Of a DNA stretch of 26,939 nucleotides, positions 8,060 through 16,606 are shown one piece after another; position 1 is the first letter of the stretch, and the number at the start of each line of letters is the position of its first letter. The notes under the pieces were generated by a model. The model made no database searches. It saw only the letters and a program-made list of their open reading frames with translations, and was not told the DNA's origin. The stretch comes from an uncultured Paracoccus sp. (GTDB taxonomy: Bacteria; Pseudomonadota; Alphaproteobacteria; Rhodobacterales; Rhodobacteraceae). The stretch covers positions 1 to 26,939 of the forward strand of contig NZ_CAMIOH010000016.1 in assembly GCF_946221145.1 (NCBI RefSeq), read 5' to 3'. The position numbers and the translations under genes are program-made.

Positions 8060-10471
8060 ATGTCTCCTGCCGCTAAGAGGCTTGATTTGCACACCATTCC
8101 CACGGCCAAGGCCCTGCATGACCAGATCCTTCACCACCTGACCCACAGCCAGGGGCGCGGGGCGGAATTCGCGACGCCCTTCGACTGGCGGATGGCGGTC
8201 AGCTATACCGTGCGCGACCTGATGGCGGATACCTGGGTCGATGCCTTCCGCGCCGCGCGCGACCAGGGGGCCAAGCGGGTCTGCTATCTGTCGATGGAAT
8301 TCCTGATCGGGCGGATGCTGGGCGACGCCATCATCAACCTGCGGCTGGAAAAGCCGATGGAGGAGGCGCTGCGGATGCTGGGCCTGGACCAGCAGCAGAT
8401 CCTGGACAACGAACCCGACGCGGCCCTGGGCAATGGCGGCCTGGGGCGGCTGGCGGCGTGCTTCATGGAATCGCTGTCGTCCTTGCAATGCCCGGCCTTC
8501 GGCTATGGCATCCGCTATGAACACGGGCTGTTCCGCCAGCGGTTCGAGGGCGGCCAGCAGGCCGAAACGCCCGAGGACTGGCTGAACCAGCCCCATCCCT
8601 GGGAATTCGTCAAGGTCGATTACAGCTATACCGTGGGCTTCAAGGGCCATGTCGAGACGGTGGACGGCCGCGCCGTCTGGCGTCCGGGCGAAAGCGTGAT
8701 CGCGCGGGCCTATGACACGCCGGTGATCGGCTGGGGCGGCAACTGGGCCAATACGCTGCGGCTGTGGGGGGCGCATCCGACGACGCTACTGGATCTGCAC
8801 CGCTTCAACGCGGGCGACCATACCGCCGCCGCGGAACCCGAGGCCCTGGCCCGCACCCTGTCGCGCGTTCTTTATCCCGACGACACCACGGAATCCGGCA
8901 AGGAGCTGCGGCTGAAACAGGAATATTTCCTGACCTCGGCATCCTTGCAGGACATCCTGCGCCGCTTCATGCAGGAACATGGCGACCTGCGCCTTCTGCC
9001 CGACAAGGTGGCGATGCAGTTGAACGACACCCATCCCGCCATTGCCGGGCCGGAACTGATGCGTCTGCTGATGGACGACCACGGGCTGCCCTTCGGCCAG
9101 GCCCTGGATCTGGCGCGGCGGACGCTGAACTATACCAACCACACCCTTCTGCCCGAGGCGTTGGAGCGGTGGTCGACCTGGCTGATGGGCGGCGTGCTGC
9201 CGCGCCACATGCAGATCATCCAGATGATCGACGACGACCATCGCAAGACCTCTGGCCGCCCGCCCCATGTGGCCATCGTCCATCACGACCAGGTGCAGAT
9301 GGGCGAACTGGCCTTCATCATGGCCAGCAAGGTGAACGGCGTGTCGGCGCTGCATACCGAACTGGTCAAGGATACGGTCTTTGCCGATCTGCACCGGCTG
9401 CATCCCGACCGGATCGTCAACCAGACGAACGGCGTCACGCCGCGCCGCTGGCTGCGGATGTCCAATCCCGGCCTGGCCAAGCTGCTGGACGACACCATCG
9501 GCGAGGGCTGGACCACCGACCTGGATCAGTTGCGGGCGCTGGAACCCCATGCCGACGACGCGGATTTCCGCAAGGCGCTTGGCCAGGTCAAGCGCGCCAA
9601 CAAGGTCCGGCTGTCGAACAGCCTGCTGGCCGATCTGGGCGTCAAGGCCGACCCGGACGCGATCTTCGACGTGCAGGTCAAGCGCATCCATGAATACAAG
9701 CGCCAGCTTCTGAACATCCTGGAAGCCATCGCCCTGTGGCAGCGGATCCATGACGATCCCAACGGCGACTGGACGCCGCGCGTCAAGATCTTTGGCGGCA
9801 AGGCGGCGCCGGGATACTGGCTGGCGAAGTCGGTAATCCACCTGATCAACGACGTGGCGGCGACCATCAACAACGATCCGGTCACGTCGCGATACCTGCA
9901 AATCGCCTATCCGCCGAACTACAACGTCTCGATGGCCGAGGATCTGATCCCTGCCGCAGACCTGTCCGAACAGATCAGCACCGCCGGCAAAGAGGCGTCG
10001 GGCACCGGCAACATGAAATTCACCCTGAACGGCGCGCTGACCGTCGGCACGCTGGACGGGGCCAATGTCGAGATCCGCGAACTGGTCGGGGCCGACAACT
10101 TCTTTCTGTTCGGGCTGAAGGCAGACGAGGCCGCAGCCGAGGTCGCGCGCCCCGGCCATGCCCGCCGTGCCATCGAGGCAAGCCAGAACCTCAAGGACGC
10201 GCTGCAGCTGATTTCCGAAGGCCGGTTCGGCCGGGCCGAGTCGTATTACACGCTGCTGGACCGGACCTGGAACGACGATCCCTTTCTGGTCGCCAGCGAT
10301 TTCGACGATTACTTCGCCACGCAGCGGCGGATCGACGCCGCCTATCGCGACAGCGCCACCTGGGACCGGATGGCCTGCCTGAACATCGCGCGGGCCGGGT
10401 TCTTTTCGTCGGATCGCACCATCCGGGGATACATGAACGACATCTGGCATGTGCTGCCGGTGGCGATCTGA
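8060..10471 (+). CDS. glgP: Glycogen/starch/alpha-glucan phosphorylase
   Basis: GlgP releases glucose-1-phosphate from glycogen chain ends using phosphate and the cofactor pyridoxal phosphate. From the ATG at 8060 it has 803 residues, in the range of E. coli GlgP (815) and MalP (797). Family signatures are NEPDAALGNGGLGRLAACF, QLNDTHPAI, VKRIHEYKRQLLN and the cofactor site EASGTGNMKF, with the Schiff-base Lys at residue 653 (codon 10016-10018). The frame is open upstream to 7796, but that extension is not family-like, so 8060 is preferred although no good ribosome binding site is visible. It is separated from the rest of the glg operon by two unrelated opposite-strand genes. Its stop is only 12 bp from the stop of the convergent ABC permease gene. 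Confidence 0.96.
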   Translation: MSPAAKRLDLHTIPTAKALHDQILHHLTHSQGRGAEFATPFDWRMAVSYTVRDLMADTWVDAFRAARDQGAKRVCYLSMEFLIGRMLGDAIINLRLEKPMEEALRMLGLDQQQILDNEPDAALGNGGLGRLAACFMESLSSLQCPAFGYGIRYEHGLFRQRFEGGQQAETPEDWLNQPHPWEFVKVDYSYTVGFKGHVETVDGRAVWRPGESVIARAYDTPVIGWGGNWANTLRLWGAHPTTLLDLHRFNAGDHTAAAEPEALARTLSRVLYPDDTTESGKELRLKQEYFLTSASLQDILRRFMQEHGDLRLLPDKVAMQLNDTHPAIAGPELMRLLMDDHGLPFGQALDLARRTLNYTNHTLLPEALERWSTWLMGGVLPRHMQIIQMIDDDHRKTSGRPPHVAIVHHDQVQMGELAFIMASKVNGVSALHTELVKDTVFADLHRLHPDRIVNQTNGVTPRRWLRMSNPGLAKLLDDTIGEGWTTDLDQLRALEPHADDADFRKALGQVKRANKVRLSNSLLADLGVKADPDAIFDVQVKRIHEYKRQLLNILEAIALWQRIHDDPNGDWTPRVKIFGGKAAPGYWLAKSVIHLINDVAATINNDPVTSRYLQIAYPPNYNVSMAEDLIPAADLSEQISTAGKEASGTGNMKFTLNGALTVGTLDGANVEIRELVGADNFFLFGLKADEAAAEVARPGHARRAIEASQNLKDALQLISEGRFGRAESYYTLLDRTWNDDPFLVASDFDDYFATQRRIDAAYRDSATWDRMACLNIARAGFFSSDRTIRGYMNDIWHVLPVAI

Positions 10472-10483
10472 AGGATGGCGCCG

Positions 10484-11221
10484 TCAGCCCAGCCCCATCC
10501 GCGCCCGGACGTGGTGTTCCAACGCCTGAAAACCGTGATGGATCAGCACCGCCAGGATGCCGACCACCAGCCCGCCTTGCAGCACGAAGGCGGTGTTGGC
10601 TGACAGTAGCCCGGCAATGATCACCTCGCCCAGGGTGCGCGCCGCCACGGTCGATCCGATGGTGGCGGTTCCCAGCGAAATCACCGCCGTCAGCCGCATT
10701 CCGGCCAACAGCAGGGGCAGGGCCAGCGGCAGGTCGATCTGCCACAGCTGCTGGCCGGGGGTCAGGCCCATGGCCCGCGCGGCCTCGGTCACGGGCGGCG
10801 GCTGGCCGGTCAGCCCCGCCAGGGCGTTTTCGAACACCGGCAGCAGGCCATAGAGAAACAGCGCCACCAGCGTCGGCCCTGTGCCGAAGCCCAGCACCGG
10901 CACCGCCAGGGCCAGCACTGCGACCGGCGGAAAGGTCTGGCCGACCGCCGTCACCGTGCGCGCCAGCGGCAGGAATTCGCGTCCCGCAGGCCGCGTCACC
11001 AGGATCGCCAGCATCAACCCCACCAGGGTCGAGGCCGCGACGGCCAGGGCGACGATCGCCAGATGCGACAGGGTCAGCGACAGCAGGCTGGTCTGGGTAT
11101 AGATCGCGGGCGCATTGTTGCGGGTAAACGGCTGGAACAACGGCGCGAAACCGGCGGGCGCGATCAGAAAGGCCAGCAGCGCCAGCCCCGCCAGGACCGG
11201 CAGAACCCGCCCGATGGTCAT
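10484..11221 (-). CDS. yehW: ABC transporter permease, glycine betaine/choline type (YehW-like)
   Basis: This is the second membrane subunit of an osmoprotectant-type importer. It has 245 residues (E. coli YehW 243) with about six hydrophobic segments and the permease (EAA-type) loop around EAARAMGLTPGQQLWQIDLP, which contacts the ATPase. The start MTIGRVLP at 11221 overlaps the stop of the ATPase gene in an ATGA; the frame is open further upstream only inside that gene. It is last in the osmF-yehY-yehX-yehW run. In E. coli and Salmonella this system is a low-affinity glycine betaine importer of the OsmU/Yeh type; the exact substrate here is inferred. Confidence 0.9.
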   Translation of the reverse strand: MTIGRVLPVLAGLALLAFLIAPAGFAPLFQPFTRNNAPAIYTQTSLLSLTLSHLAIVALAVAASTLVGLMLAILVTRPAGREFLPLARTVTAVGQTFPPVAVLALAVPVLGFGTGPTLVALFLYGLLPVFENALAGLTGQPPPVTEAARAMGLTPGQQLWQIDLPLALPLLLAGMRLTAVISLGTATIGSTVAARTLGEVIIAGLLSANTAFVLQGGLVVGILAVLIHHGFQALEHHVRARMGLG

Positions 11222-12138
11222 CGCCGGGCGGCCCGCGCGCGCAAAGCCTCCAGCGTCACGATCCCGCCGCCCTGGACGGGCAGGGCGTCCTGTCCGTTCC
11301 ACAGGCATTCGGATAGGGCGTCGCGCAGCGTGGCCTGGGGTGACATGGGCGGCCCGTCGGCATGGCCCGGCGTGGCGATGTCGGCCACCCGCGCCAGCGA
11401 CAGCAGCCGCAGCGCCCGGTCCGAAGGGCCGATCAGGTCGGCAACGAACGGAGTGGCCGGATCGGTCAGGATCCGTTCGGGCTGATCGTATTGCAGCAAC
11501 CGCCCTGCATCCATGACGGCGATGCGGTCGGCCAGATCCACGGCCTCGGCCATGTCATGGGTGACAAGGATCAGCGTGGTGCCCAGCATCCGCTGGATCT
11601 GGCGCAGATCGGCCTGGGCCTTGGCGCGGATCAGGGGATCCAGGGCGCCGAAGGGTTCATCCATCAGCAGCAGGTCGGGCCGGGCGGCAAGGGCGCGGGC
11701 AACGCCGACCCGCTGCGCCTGCCCGCCCGACAGCTGATGCGGCATCCGGTCGCGGAACAGCGCCGGGTCCAGCTGGAACAGATCCAGCAGCTCATCGACG
11801 CGGGCATTCGTCTGCGCGCGCGGCCAGCCCAGCAGGCGCGGCACCGTGGCGATGTTCTGGGCGACGGTGCGATGCGGGAACAGCCCGTGCCCCTGGATGG
11901 CATAGCCGATCCGGCGGCGCAGCAGATGCGGGGCCAGCGTCGCGGTGTCCACGCCGTCGATCAGCACCTGCCCTGATGACGGCGCGACCAGCCGGTTGAT
12001 CATCCGCAGCAGCGTCGTCTTGCCCGACCCCGAGGTGCCGACCAGCACCGCCAACTGACCCGTCTCCACCGTCAGGCTGACATCCTGCACGACTGCCACG
12101 CCGTCATACAGGCGCGTCAGGTTCCTGATCTCGATCAT
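11218..12138 (-). CDS. yehX: ABC transporter ATPase, glycine betaine/choline type (YehX-like)
   Basis: This cytoplasmic ATPase drives the osmoprotectant importer. It has 306 residues (YehX about 308). Motifs are complete: Walker A GTSGSGKTT (34-42), Q-loop Gln82, signature LSGGQ (136-140), Walker B LLLMDE (156-161) and switch His194 in LVTHD. The region after about 235 contains a short CBS-like stretch (TLRDALSECLW...), shorter than the tandem CBS domains of OpuCA or OpuAA, so direct ionic-strength sensing by CBS is doubtful. Both ends overlap neighbours by 4 bp (ATGA), showing translational coupling. Confidence 0.93.
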   Translation of the reverse strand: MIEIRNLTRLYDGVAVVQDVSLTVETGQLAVLVGTSGSGKTTLLRMINRLVAPSSGQVLIDGVDTATLAPHLLRRRIGYAIQGHGLFPHRTVAQNIATVPRLLGWPRAQTNARVDELLDLFQLDPALFRDRMPHQLSGGQAQRVGVARALAARPDLLLMDEPFGALDPLIRAKAQADLRQIQRMLGTTLILVTHDMAEAVDLADRIAVMDAGRLLQYDQPERILTDPATPFVADLIGPSDRALRLLSLARVADIATPGHADGPPMSPQATLRDALSECLWNGQDALPVQGGGIVTLEALRARAARR

Positions 12139-13271
12139 GCGGCCCCCCGGCGCGTGGCCTGAACCAGCAGGTCAAGCGCGATGCCCGCCACCAGGGCCAG
12201 GGCGATGGTCGGCAGCGCGCCCAGCAGCACCAGATCCATCGCCGTCTGGTTCAGACCCTGGAACACGAAGGTTCCGAAGCCGCCGCCACCGATCAGCCCG
12301 GCGATCACCGCTAGCCCGATGTTCTGGACCAGCACGATCCGAACAGCAGCCAGCAGCACCGGCAGCGCCAGCGGCACCAGCACCTGACCCAGAACCTGCG
12401 CCCGCGTCATGCCCAGACCCAGGGCGGCGTCGCGGACTGCGGCGGGCACCCCGGACAGCCCGGTCAGCGTGTTCGACACCACCGGCAGCAGCGAATAGAG
12501 AAACAGCGCGATCAGGGCCGGGACGGTGCCGATGCCGGATATGCCGGCCGCGGCCACGCCGGGCAGGGTGGCGGCAATCCAGCCCAAGACCGGGATCATG
12601 ATGCCGAACAGGGCCAGCGAGGGGATCGTTTGCAGGATGTTCAGCACCCCCAGCACCGGCCCGCGCCATCGCGGCGCCTGAAAGATCGCGATGCCCGCCG
12701 GGATGCCCACCAGCAATGCAAGGCCCAGCGATCCGAAAGCCAGGGTCAGATGCGCCTGCGCCTCGCGCAGGAACAGGTCGCGGCGGCTGGCATATTCGCG
12801 CATCACCGACACCCCGTCCAGAAGGCCCGATCCCAGGATCGCTGCGGCCAGCCCCACGGCCCCCGCCAGCAGCATCCACCGCAGGGACAGGGATGGGCGC
12901 AGGCGGTTCACCGCGTCGGCCAGCATCAGTCCGAAGGCCAGCAGCAGCAGCCAGAAGCCGGACGATGGGGATACCCGCGCCAGGCTGTTTCCTTCGGGTG
13001 TCAGATGGTTCGCCGCCAGACCCAGGAACAGGGTGACAGCGCCCAGCCCGGCAACCGCCGCCGCCAGTCGCAGTGTCGCGGGCCATTGCGCCAGGCACCC
13101 GGCCGCCAGAACCGCGCCGATGGCTGCAGTCGCCAGCGATCCGGTGGGCAGATCGGCCAGAAACGCGCCTTTGCCCGCAACGATCCGGTTCGCCTTGAAC
13201 TGCACCAGCGGCAAGGCCAGCCCCGCCAGCCCGATCACGGCGAACAGCACGGCCGGTGGCGACAGGCGCAT
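12135..13271 (-). CDS. yehY: ABC transporter permease with extra N-terminal membrane domain (YehY-like)
   Basis: This is the first membrane subunit of the importer. It has 378 residues (E. coli YehY 385). The N-terminal half has four or so extra membrane segments that ordinary OpuBB-type permeases lack. The start resembles YehY: a first helix followed by KANRIVAGKGAFL. The C-terminal half is the usual permease domain, with SGVPAAVRDAALGLGMTRAQ as the ATPase-contact loop. It begins 3 bp after the osmF stop and overlaps the ATPase start by 4 bp. Confidence 0.92.
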   Translation of the reverse strand: MRLSPPAVLFAVIGLAGLALPLVQFKANRIVAGKGAFLADLPTGSLATAAIGAVLAAGCLAQWPATLRLAAAVAGLGAVTLFLGLAANHLTPEGNSLARVSPSSGFWLLLLAFGLMLADAVNRLRPSLSLRWMLLAGAVGLAAAILGSGLLDGVSVMREYASRRDLFLREAQAHLTLAFGSLGLALLVGIPAGIAIFQAPRWRGPVLGVLNILQTIPSLALFGIMIPVLGWIAATLPGVAAAGISGIGTVPALIALFLYSLLPVVSNTLTGLSGVPAAVRDAALGLGMTRAQVLGQVLVPLALPVLLAAVRIVLVQNIGLAVIAGLIGGGGFGTFVFQGLNQTAMDLVLLGALPTIALALVAGIALDLLVQATRRGAA

Positions 13272-13274
13272 GGA

Positions 13275-14180
13275 TCAGTCCAGAAAGCCTGCCTGGGTCA
13301 GGTAATCCTGGGCAACCGCAGCCGCCGGTTCACCGCCGATCTGGATACGGCCGTTCAGGGTTTGCAGCGTTTGCAGCGTCAGCGAGGCAAAGATCGGCTC
13401 CAGCACCGTTGCGATCTGCGGATGCGCCTCCAGCACCGGGGCGCGGACGATGGGCGCGGGCTGATAGACGGGCTGGACGGCCTTGTCATCCTCCATCACC
13501 AGCAGGCCCGCTTCGGCAATGGCGCCGTCGGTGCCGTAAACCATCGCCGCGTTCACGCCCGAGGTCTGCTGCGCCGCCGCCGCGATGGTCGCTGCCGTGT
13601 CGCCGCCGGCAAGCTGCACCAGCTGATCGGGCGTCAGCGCAAAGCCATAGGTCTGCTGAAAGGCGGGCAGGGCGGCGGGCGAGGTCACGAATTCGCTGGA
13701 TGCCGCCAGCTTGACCGCGCCGCCGCCCGCGATCCATGCCCCCATCTGCGACATGGTGGTCAACCCGTTCGGTTCCGCCACATCCTGGCGCAGCGCGATC
13801 GCCCAGGTGTTGTTGGCAGGCGAGGGCTTCAGCCACACGATGTCGTTCTGCGCCTTGTCCAGGTCCGCCACGCGGGCATAGCCCTGGGCGGCATCCTTCC
13901 ACACGTCGCTGTCGGCTTCGTTGAAGAAGAAGGCGCCATTGGCGGTGTATTCAGGATAGATGTCGATCTGTCCCGCCGTGATGGCGTCGCGCATGATCGG
14001 CGTGCCGCCCAGTTGCAGGCGATCCTGCACCGGCAAGCCCGCATCCTTCAGCGCCAGCAGGATCATGTTGCCCAGCAGACCGCCTTCGGTGTCGATCTTG
14101 GACGACACGACGATGTCCTGCGCGGCAAGCGGCGTCGCCGCCATCAACAGGGTGGCGGCAAGGGGGGCAAGGCGGGACAT
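13275..14180 (-). CDS. osmF: Osmoprotectant ABC transporter substrate-binding protein (OsmF/YehZ-like)
   Basis: This periplasmic protein captures a quaternary amine such as glycine betaine and delivers it to YehY/YehW. It has 301 residues with a clear signal peptide (hydrophobic 5-18, likely cleavage LAA|Q at 20/21). Mature-protein signatures of the OpuAC/QuaT-type binding family are KIDTEGGLLGNM and the ligand-region motif IDIYPEYTANGAFFF. The start at 14180 is chosen because AGGAG lies at good distance and the signal peptide begins there; the longer open frame (to 14948) runs through the neighbouring gene. First gene of the transporter unit. Substrate is inferred from the family. Confidence 0.93.
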   Translation of the reverse strand: MSRLAPLAATLLMAATPLAAQDIVVSSKIDTEGGLLGNMILLALKDAGLPVQDRLQLGGTPIMRDAITAGQIDIYPEYTANGAFFFNEADSDVWKDAAQGYARVADLDKAQNDIVWLKPSPANNTWAIALRQDVAEPNGLTTMSQMGAWIAGGGAVKLAASSEFVTSPAALPAFQQTYGFALTPDQLVQLAGGDTAATIAAAAQQTSGVNAAMVYGTDGAIAEAGLLVMEDDKAVQPVYQPAPIVRAPVLEAHPQIATVLEPIFASLTLQTLQTLNGRIQIGGEPAAAVAQDYLTQAGFLD

Positions 14181-14199
14181 CGCGAACTCCTGCGGGGAA

Positions 14200-14221
14200 G
14201 GGGGCAAGGCAAGACGCCCCC
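14200..14221 (-). terminator. GC-rich hairpin between ygiB-like gene and osmF
   Basis: GGGGGC (14200-14205) pairs with GCCCCC (14216-14221) over a 10-nt loop, downstream of the DUF1190 stop and 20 bp before osmF. No T-run follows, so it may be a weak terminator or an mRNA-stabilising stem rather than a full stop. Confidence 0.35.
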
Positions 14222-14225
14222 CATC

Positions 14226-14254
14226 CCCGAAAGGTTCCATGCCCAAAAGGTTCC
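14226..14254. repeat. Two tandem 13-bp repeats upstream of osmF
   Basis: CCCGAAAGGTTCC (14226-14238) and CCCAAAAGGTTCC (14242-14254) differ at one base and are separated by ATG, giving a 16-bp period, about one and a half helical turns. They sit in the 77-bp gap before the transporter genes and could be a regulator site. No known regulator is recognised. Confidence 0.45.
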
Positions 14255-14257
14255 GTC

Positions 14258-14833
14258 TCAGCCGCCGACGGCGCGGGCGCCGCCCGATGAACCAAAGCCG
14301 CCGCGCGAGGCCGCCGTGGCCCGTGACATGGGCGCCTGTCCCGCCGTTGCGGCGGGCCGCGCGAACTGGCTGCTGTTCAGCGCCGCGCGCCCGGTATTGC
14401 TGGAAAAGGTGCTGGTGCCCGCCGCATTGGTAAAGCCGCCCTGGGGCGTGCGATACATCGGCTGGGACCGCGACAGCCCGCCGCCGCCCAGCATCGACCC
14501 GATCAGGTAACCCGCCAGCAGCGGCATGAAGATGCTGCCCGCCCCGCCGCCGGTCTGCTGCGCCTCGGATCCGCAATTGCCGGCGCCGTGCTGTTCCTCG
14601 CAGACCGCAAGGCTGTCGTATCGCGGGGCGGATTCGACATGCAGCTGTTCGGCCTCGGCGAAGGTCTGGCGGCATTCGTCCTGCGTGAACAGCCCGCCCT
14701 GGTCGGCGGCGGCCAGGCAGGCGTCCAGATTGGGAAAAGCCTGCGCATCGACCTGTTCCTCGCGGCAGGCCGCAAGGGCAAAGCTGGTGGCGCCCAGAAT
14801 GGTCAGCGCGACGGTGCGTGAACGCTTTCGCAT
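14258..14833 (-). CDS. DUF1190 (YgiB-like) lipoprotein
   Basis: This 191-residue protein matches the DUF1190 family (E. coli YgiB/YjfM). A basic N-terminus and hydrophobic stretch end in the lipobox LAAC with Cys23, so it should be lipid-anchored in the envelope. The mid-region has conserved cysteines (39, 54, 78, 87) and the family stretch SIFMPLLAGYLIGSMLGGGG (100-119). The C-terminus is rich in Ser, Ala and Gly and carries the family-typical RGGFGSSG. The biochemical role of the family is unknown. It follows the YgiC-like gene by 12 bp, the same pairing as ygiB-ygiC in E. coli but in reverse order, which supports the assignment. Confidence 0.88.
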   Translation of the reverse strand: MRKRSRTVALTILGATSFALAACREEQVDAQAFPNLDACLAAADQGGLFTQDECRQTFAEAEQLHVESAPRYDSLAVCEEQHGAGNCGSEAQQTGGGAGSIFMPLLAGYLIGSMLGGGGLSRSQPMYRTPQGGFTNAAGTSTFSSNTGRAALNSSQFARPAATAGQAPMSRATAASRGGFGSSGGARAVGG

Positions 14834-14845
14834 GAAATCCCCCCG

Positions 14846-16072
14846 TTAGTCCGAAATGAAATGCGGCTTGAAGCGCGACAGATCCTGCGTGATGCGGGAC
14901 CGATCCTCGCGGATGCCCATGCCGACGCAGCGATCGCCGACGATCCACGCGCCGACGACCGGCTTGAACCCGTCGAAATCGGGCAGCGGGGCATAGGCCT
15001 GAACGATGCGCGGATGGGCGTCGTAATCGCCCGCAGGCGAGGCGTCCGTGACCGCGCCGCCTTCGACGATGCTGACGCCCGCGCCTTCGCGCGAGAAGAT
15101 CGGCTTGACGACATGGCCCAGCCGGAACCGGTCGGCCACCTTGTCAAAGGCCGGGGCCACGTCCGGCACCGCCCGGCCACCCGCGACAAGCGCGTCGGCC
15201 ACGTCATCGGCGAAAAACGCGGGCAGCAGGTTCGGATGGCCCTCGAACATCTGCCACAGCACCGGCAGGATGCCCTTGTTCGACACAAGCGCCTTCCAGG
15301 CCGGTTCCAGAAGCAGGCAGCCCGACCCCTTGATGTGGCGGGCGTAATCGTCGGCCAGCAGATCCTCCCACGGATACAGCTTGAACAGCGTGGTGATCAC
15401 CCGGTCGTCGGCATCGACGAACTGGCCGTCCTTGCTGATGCCCAGCTTGTCCAGGTCGCTGTAATGCGCGCCCATGCCCCCCTCGCGCGCGGCCCAGGCC
15501 ATCGCCTCGACGGTGGCATAGTCTTCGTGGCTGCCCGCGACGGCGGTGAAATGGATGTCGGTGTTCGGGTCGAACAGCGCGCGGAAGCGTTCGACAAGCG
15601 CCTCGTGGATGCCGTTGAACTGGTCGGCCCCCTCGGGCAGGACGCCCGCCGCCAACTGGTCTTCCAGCCATTGCCACTGGAACGCCGCACTTTCATACAA
15701 CGAGGTCGGCGTGTCGGCATTGTATTCCAGCAGCTTGGCCGGACCCGTGCCGTCATAGGCCAGATCCAGGCGGCCATAGATTTCGGGTTCGTTCCGGCGC
15801 CAGCTGTCGGCGATCAGGTCGCGATGCTGGGGCGGGATGCCCAGCCGGTCCATCATCCGCTCGCTGGTGACGATCTCGGCCACGGCGTCGCGGCACATGT
15901 TATGCAGGTCGCCCGAGGGATCCTCGATGTCGTCTTCCACCTGCCGCAGCGAAAAGCGATAGGCCGAGCTTTCGTCCCAATAGGGCTCGCCATGCATGTC
16001 GGCAAAGGTAAAGCCCGCATCGCGCGCGGTGTCGCGCCAGTCGGGCCGTTCGGGAAGGGTGATCTTGTCCAT
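14846..16072 (-). CDS. Glutathionylspermidine synthase-like ATP-grasp ligase (YgiC-like)
   Basis: The protein has 408 residues (E. coli YgiC 386) and aligns by eye along its whole length: LPERPDWR at the start, SRLDLAYDGTGPAKLLEYNADTPTSLYE-type text in the first half, LFKLYPWEDLL, and the ATP-grasp nucleotide-binding stretch KPIFSREGAGVSI (from Lys323), with GIREDRSRITQDLSRF near the C-terminus. These are ATP-dependent carboxylate-amine ligases related to the synthase domain of Gss. The amidase domain of true Gss is absent, and YgiC proteins have not been shown to make glutathionylspermidine, so the substrate is open. Start ATG at 16072 lacks a strong ribosome binding site. The DUF1190 lipoprotein gene follows after 12 bp. 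Confidence 0.93.
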   Translation of the reverse strand: MDKITLPERPDWRDTARDAGFTFADMHGEPYWDESSAYRFSLRQVEDDIEDPSGDLHNMCRDAVAEIVTSERMMDRLGIPPQHRDLIADSWRRNEPEIYGRLDLAYDGTGPAKLLEYNADTPTSLYESAAFQWQWLEDQLAAGVLPEGADQFNGIHEALVERFRALFDPNTDIHFTAVAGSHEDYATVEAMAWAAREGGMGAHYSDLDKLGISKDGQFVDADDRVITTLFKLYPWEDLLADDYARHIKGSGCLLLEPAWKALVSNKGILPVLWQMFEGHPNLLPAFFADDVADALVAGGRAVPDVAPAFDKVADRFRLGHVVKPIFSREGAGVSIVEGGAVTDASPAGDYDAHPRIVQAYAPLPDFDGFKPVVGAWIVGDRCVGMGIREDRSRITQDLSRFKPHFISD

Positions 16073-16112
16073 GCGCGATTCTTAGCCTGCCGTTCAGGGC
16101 CGGGCCAGCCGA

Positions 16113-16129
16113 AACCGCGCGGCGCGGTT
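16113..16129 (-). terminator. Possible weak terminator after the Lrp pair
   Basis: AACCGCG (16113-16119) pairs perfectly with CGCGGTT (16123-16129) over a 3-nt loop. It lies in the 72-bp gap between the second Lrp gene stop and the ygiC-like start. On the minus strand only a short TTT follows, so termination would be weak. Confidence 0.3.
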
Positions 16130-16144
16130 CACGATCCGCCCGGA

Positions 16145-16606
16145 TCATGCACCCAGCGGCCCGGGACGGCGTTCCTCGGACAGCATCACGTTCGCCTCGA
16201 CCTGGCCGACGCCGGGCAGGGTCATGATCCGGCGGCGCAGGATGCGTTCGAAATCGGTGATGTCGCGGGCGGTGATGCGCAGCCGGTAATCGAACTGGCC
16301 CAGAACGTGCTGGACCACCTGCACCTCGGGGATGGCGGTGACGGCGCGTTCGAAATCCTCCAGGCTGGTGCGGCCCCGGGCGGCCATGCGGATGCCCAGG
16401 AACACCGTCACACCAAAACCAAGCGCCGCCTGATCGACGACGACGCGGCGCCCCGCCAGAACCCCCGCCTCGGTCAGCTTGCGGATGCGGCGCCAGGCGG
16501 CGGGCTGGCCGATGCCCACGGCGCGGCCCAGATCGGCGGCGCTTTTGGTGGCATCTGCGGCAAGGATCCGCAGGATCGCCAGATCGGTGGCGTCAACGCC
16601 GCTCAC
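16145..16606 (-). CDS. Lrp/AsnC family transcriptional regulator (second of tandem pair)
   Basis: This 153-residue protein has an N-terminal winged helix-turn-helix (about residues 6-52, including SAADLGRAVGIGQPAAWRRIRKL) and a C-terminal RAM ligand/oligomer domain (about 65-145, LGQFDYRLRITARD). Start choice: GTG at 16606 gives a GTGA overlap with the stop of the upstream Lrp gene, and the protein begins where the family begins; the longer open frame to 16711 is only the upstream gene in another frame. The tandem, coupled arrangement suggests the two paralogues form a heteromer or act together. Targets are unknown; the divergent ilvC gene is a plausible one. Confidence 0.92.
   Translation of the reverse strand: MSGVDATDLAILRILAADATKSAADLGRAVGIGQPAAWRRIRKLTEAGVLAGRRVVVDQAALGFGVTVFLGIRMAARGRTSLEDFERAVTAIPEVQVVQHVLGQFDYRLRITARDITDFERILRRRIMTLPGVGQVEANVMLSEERRPGPLGA

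Noticed and set aside
7953..8141. Small open frame (62 codons) before glgP
   Set aside because: It overlaps the glgP start in another frame, has no clear ribosome binding site and no recognisable features.
4496..10450. Long minus-strand frames opposite glgX (527 codons) and glgP (554 codons)
   Set aside because: Same antisense effect; no family resemblance and no ribosome binding sites.
14846..16072. Full glutathionylspermidine synthetase/amidase
   Set aside because: Only the ATP-grasp synthase-like part is present; the cysteine amidase domain is missing.
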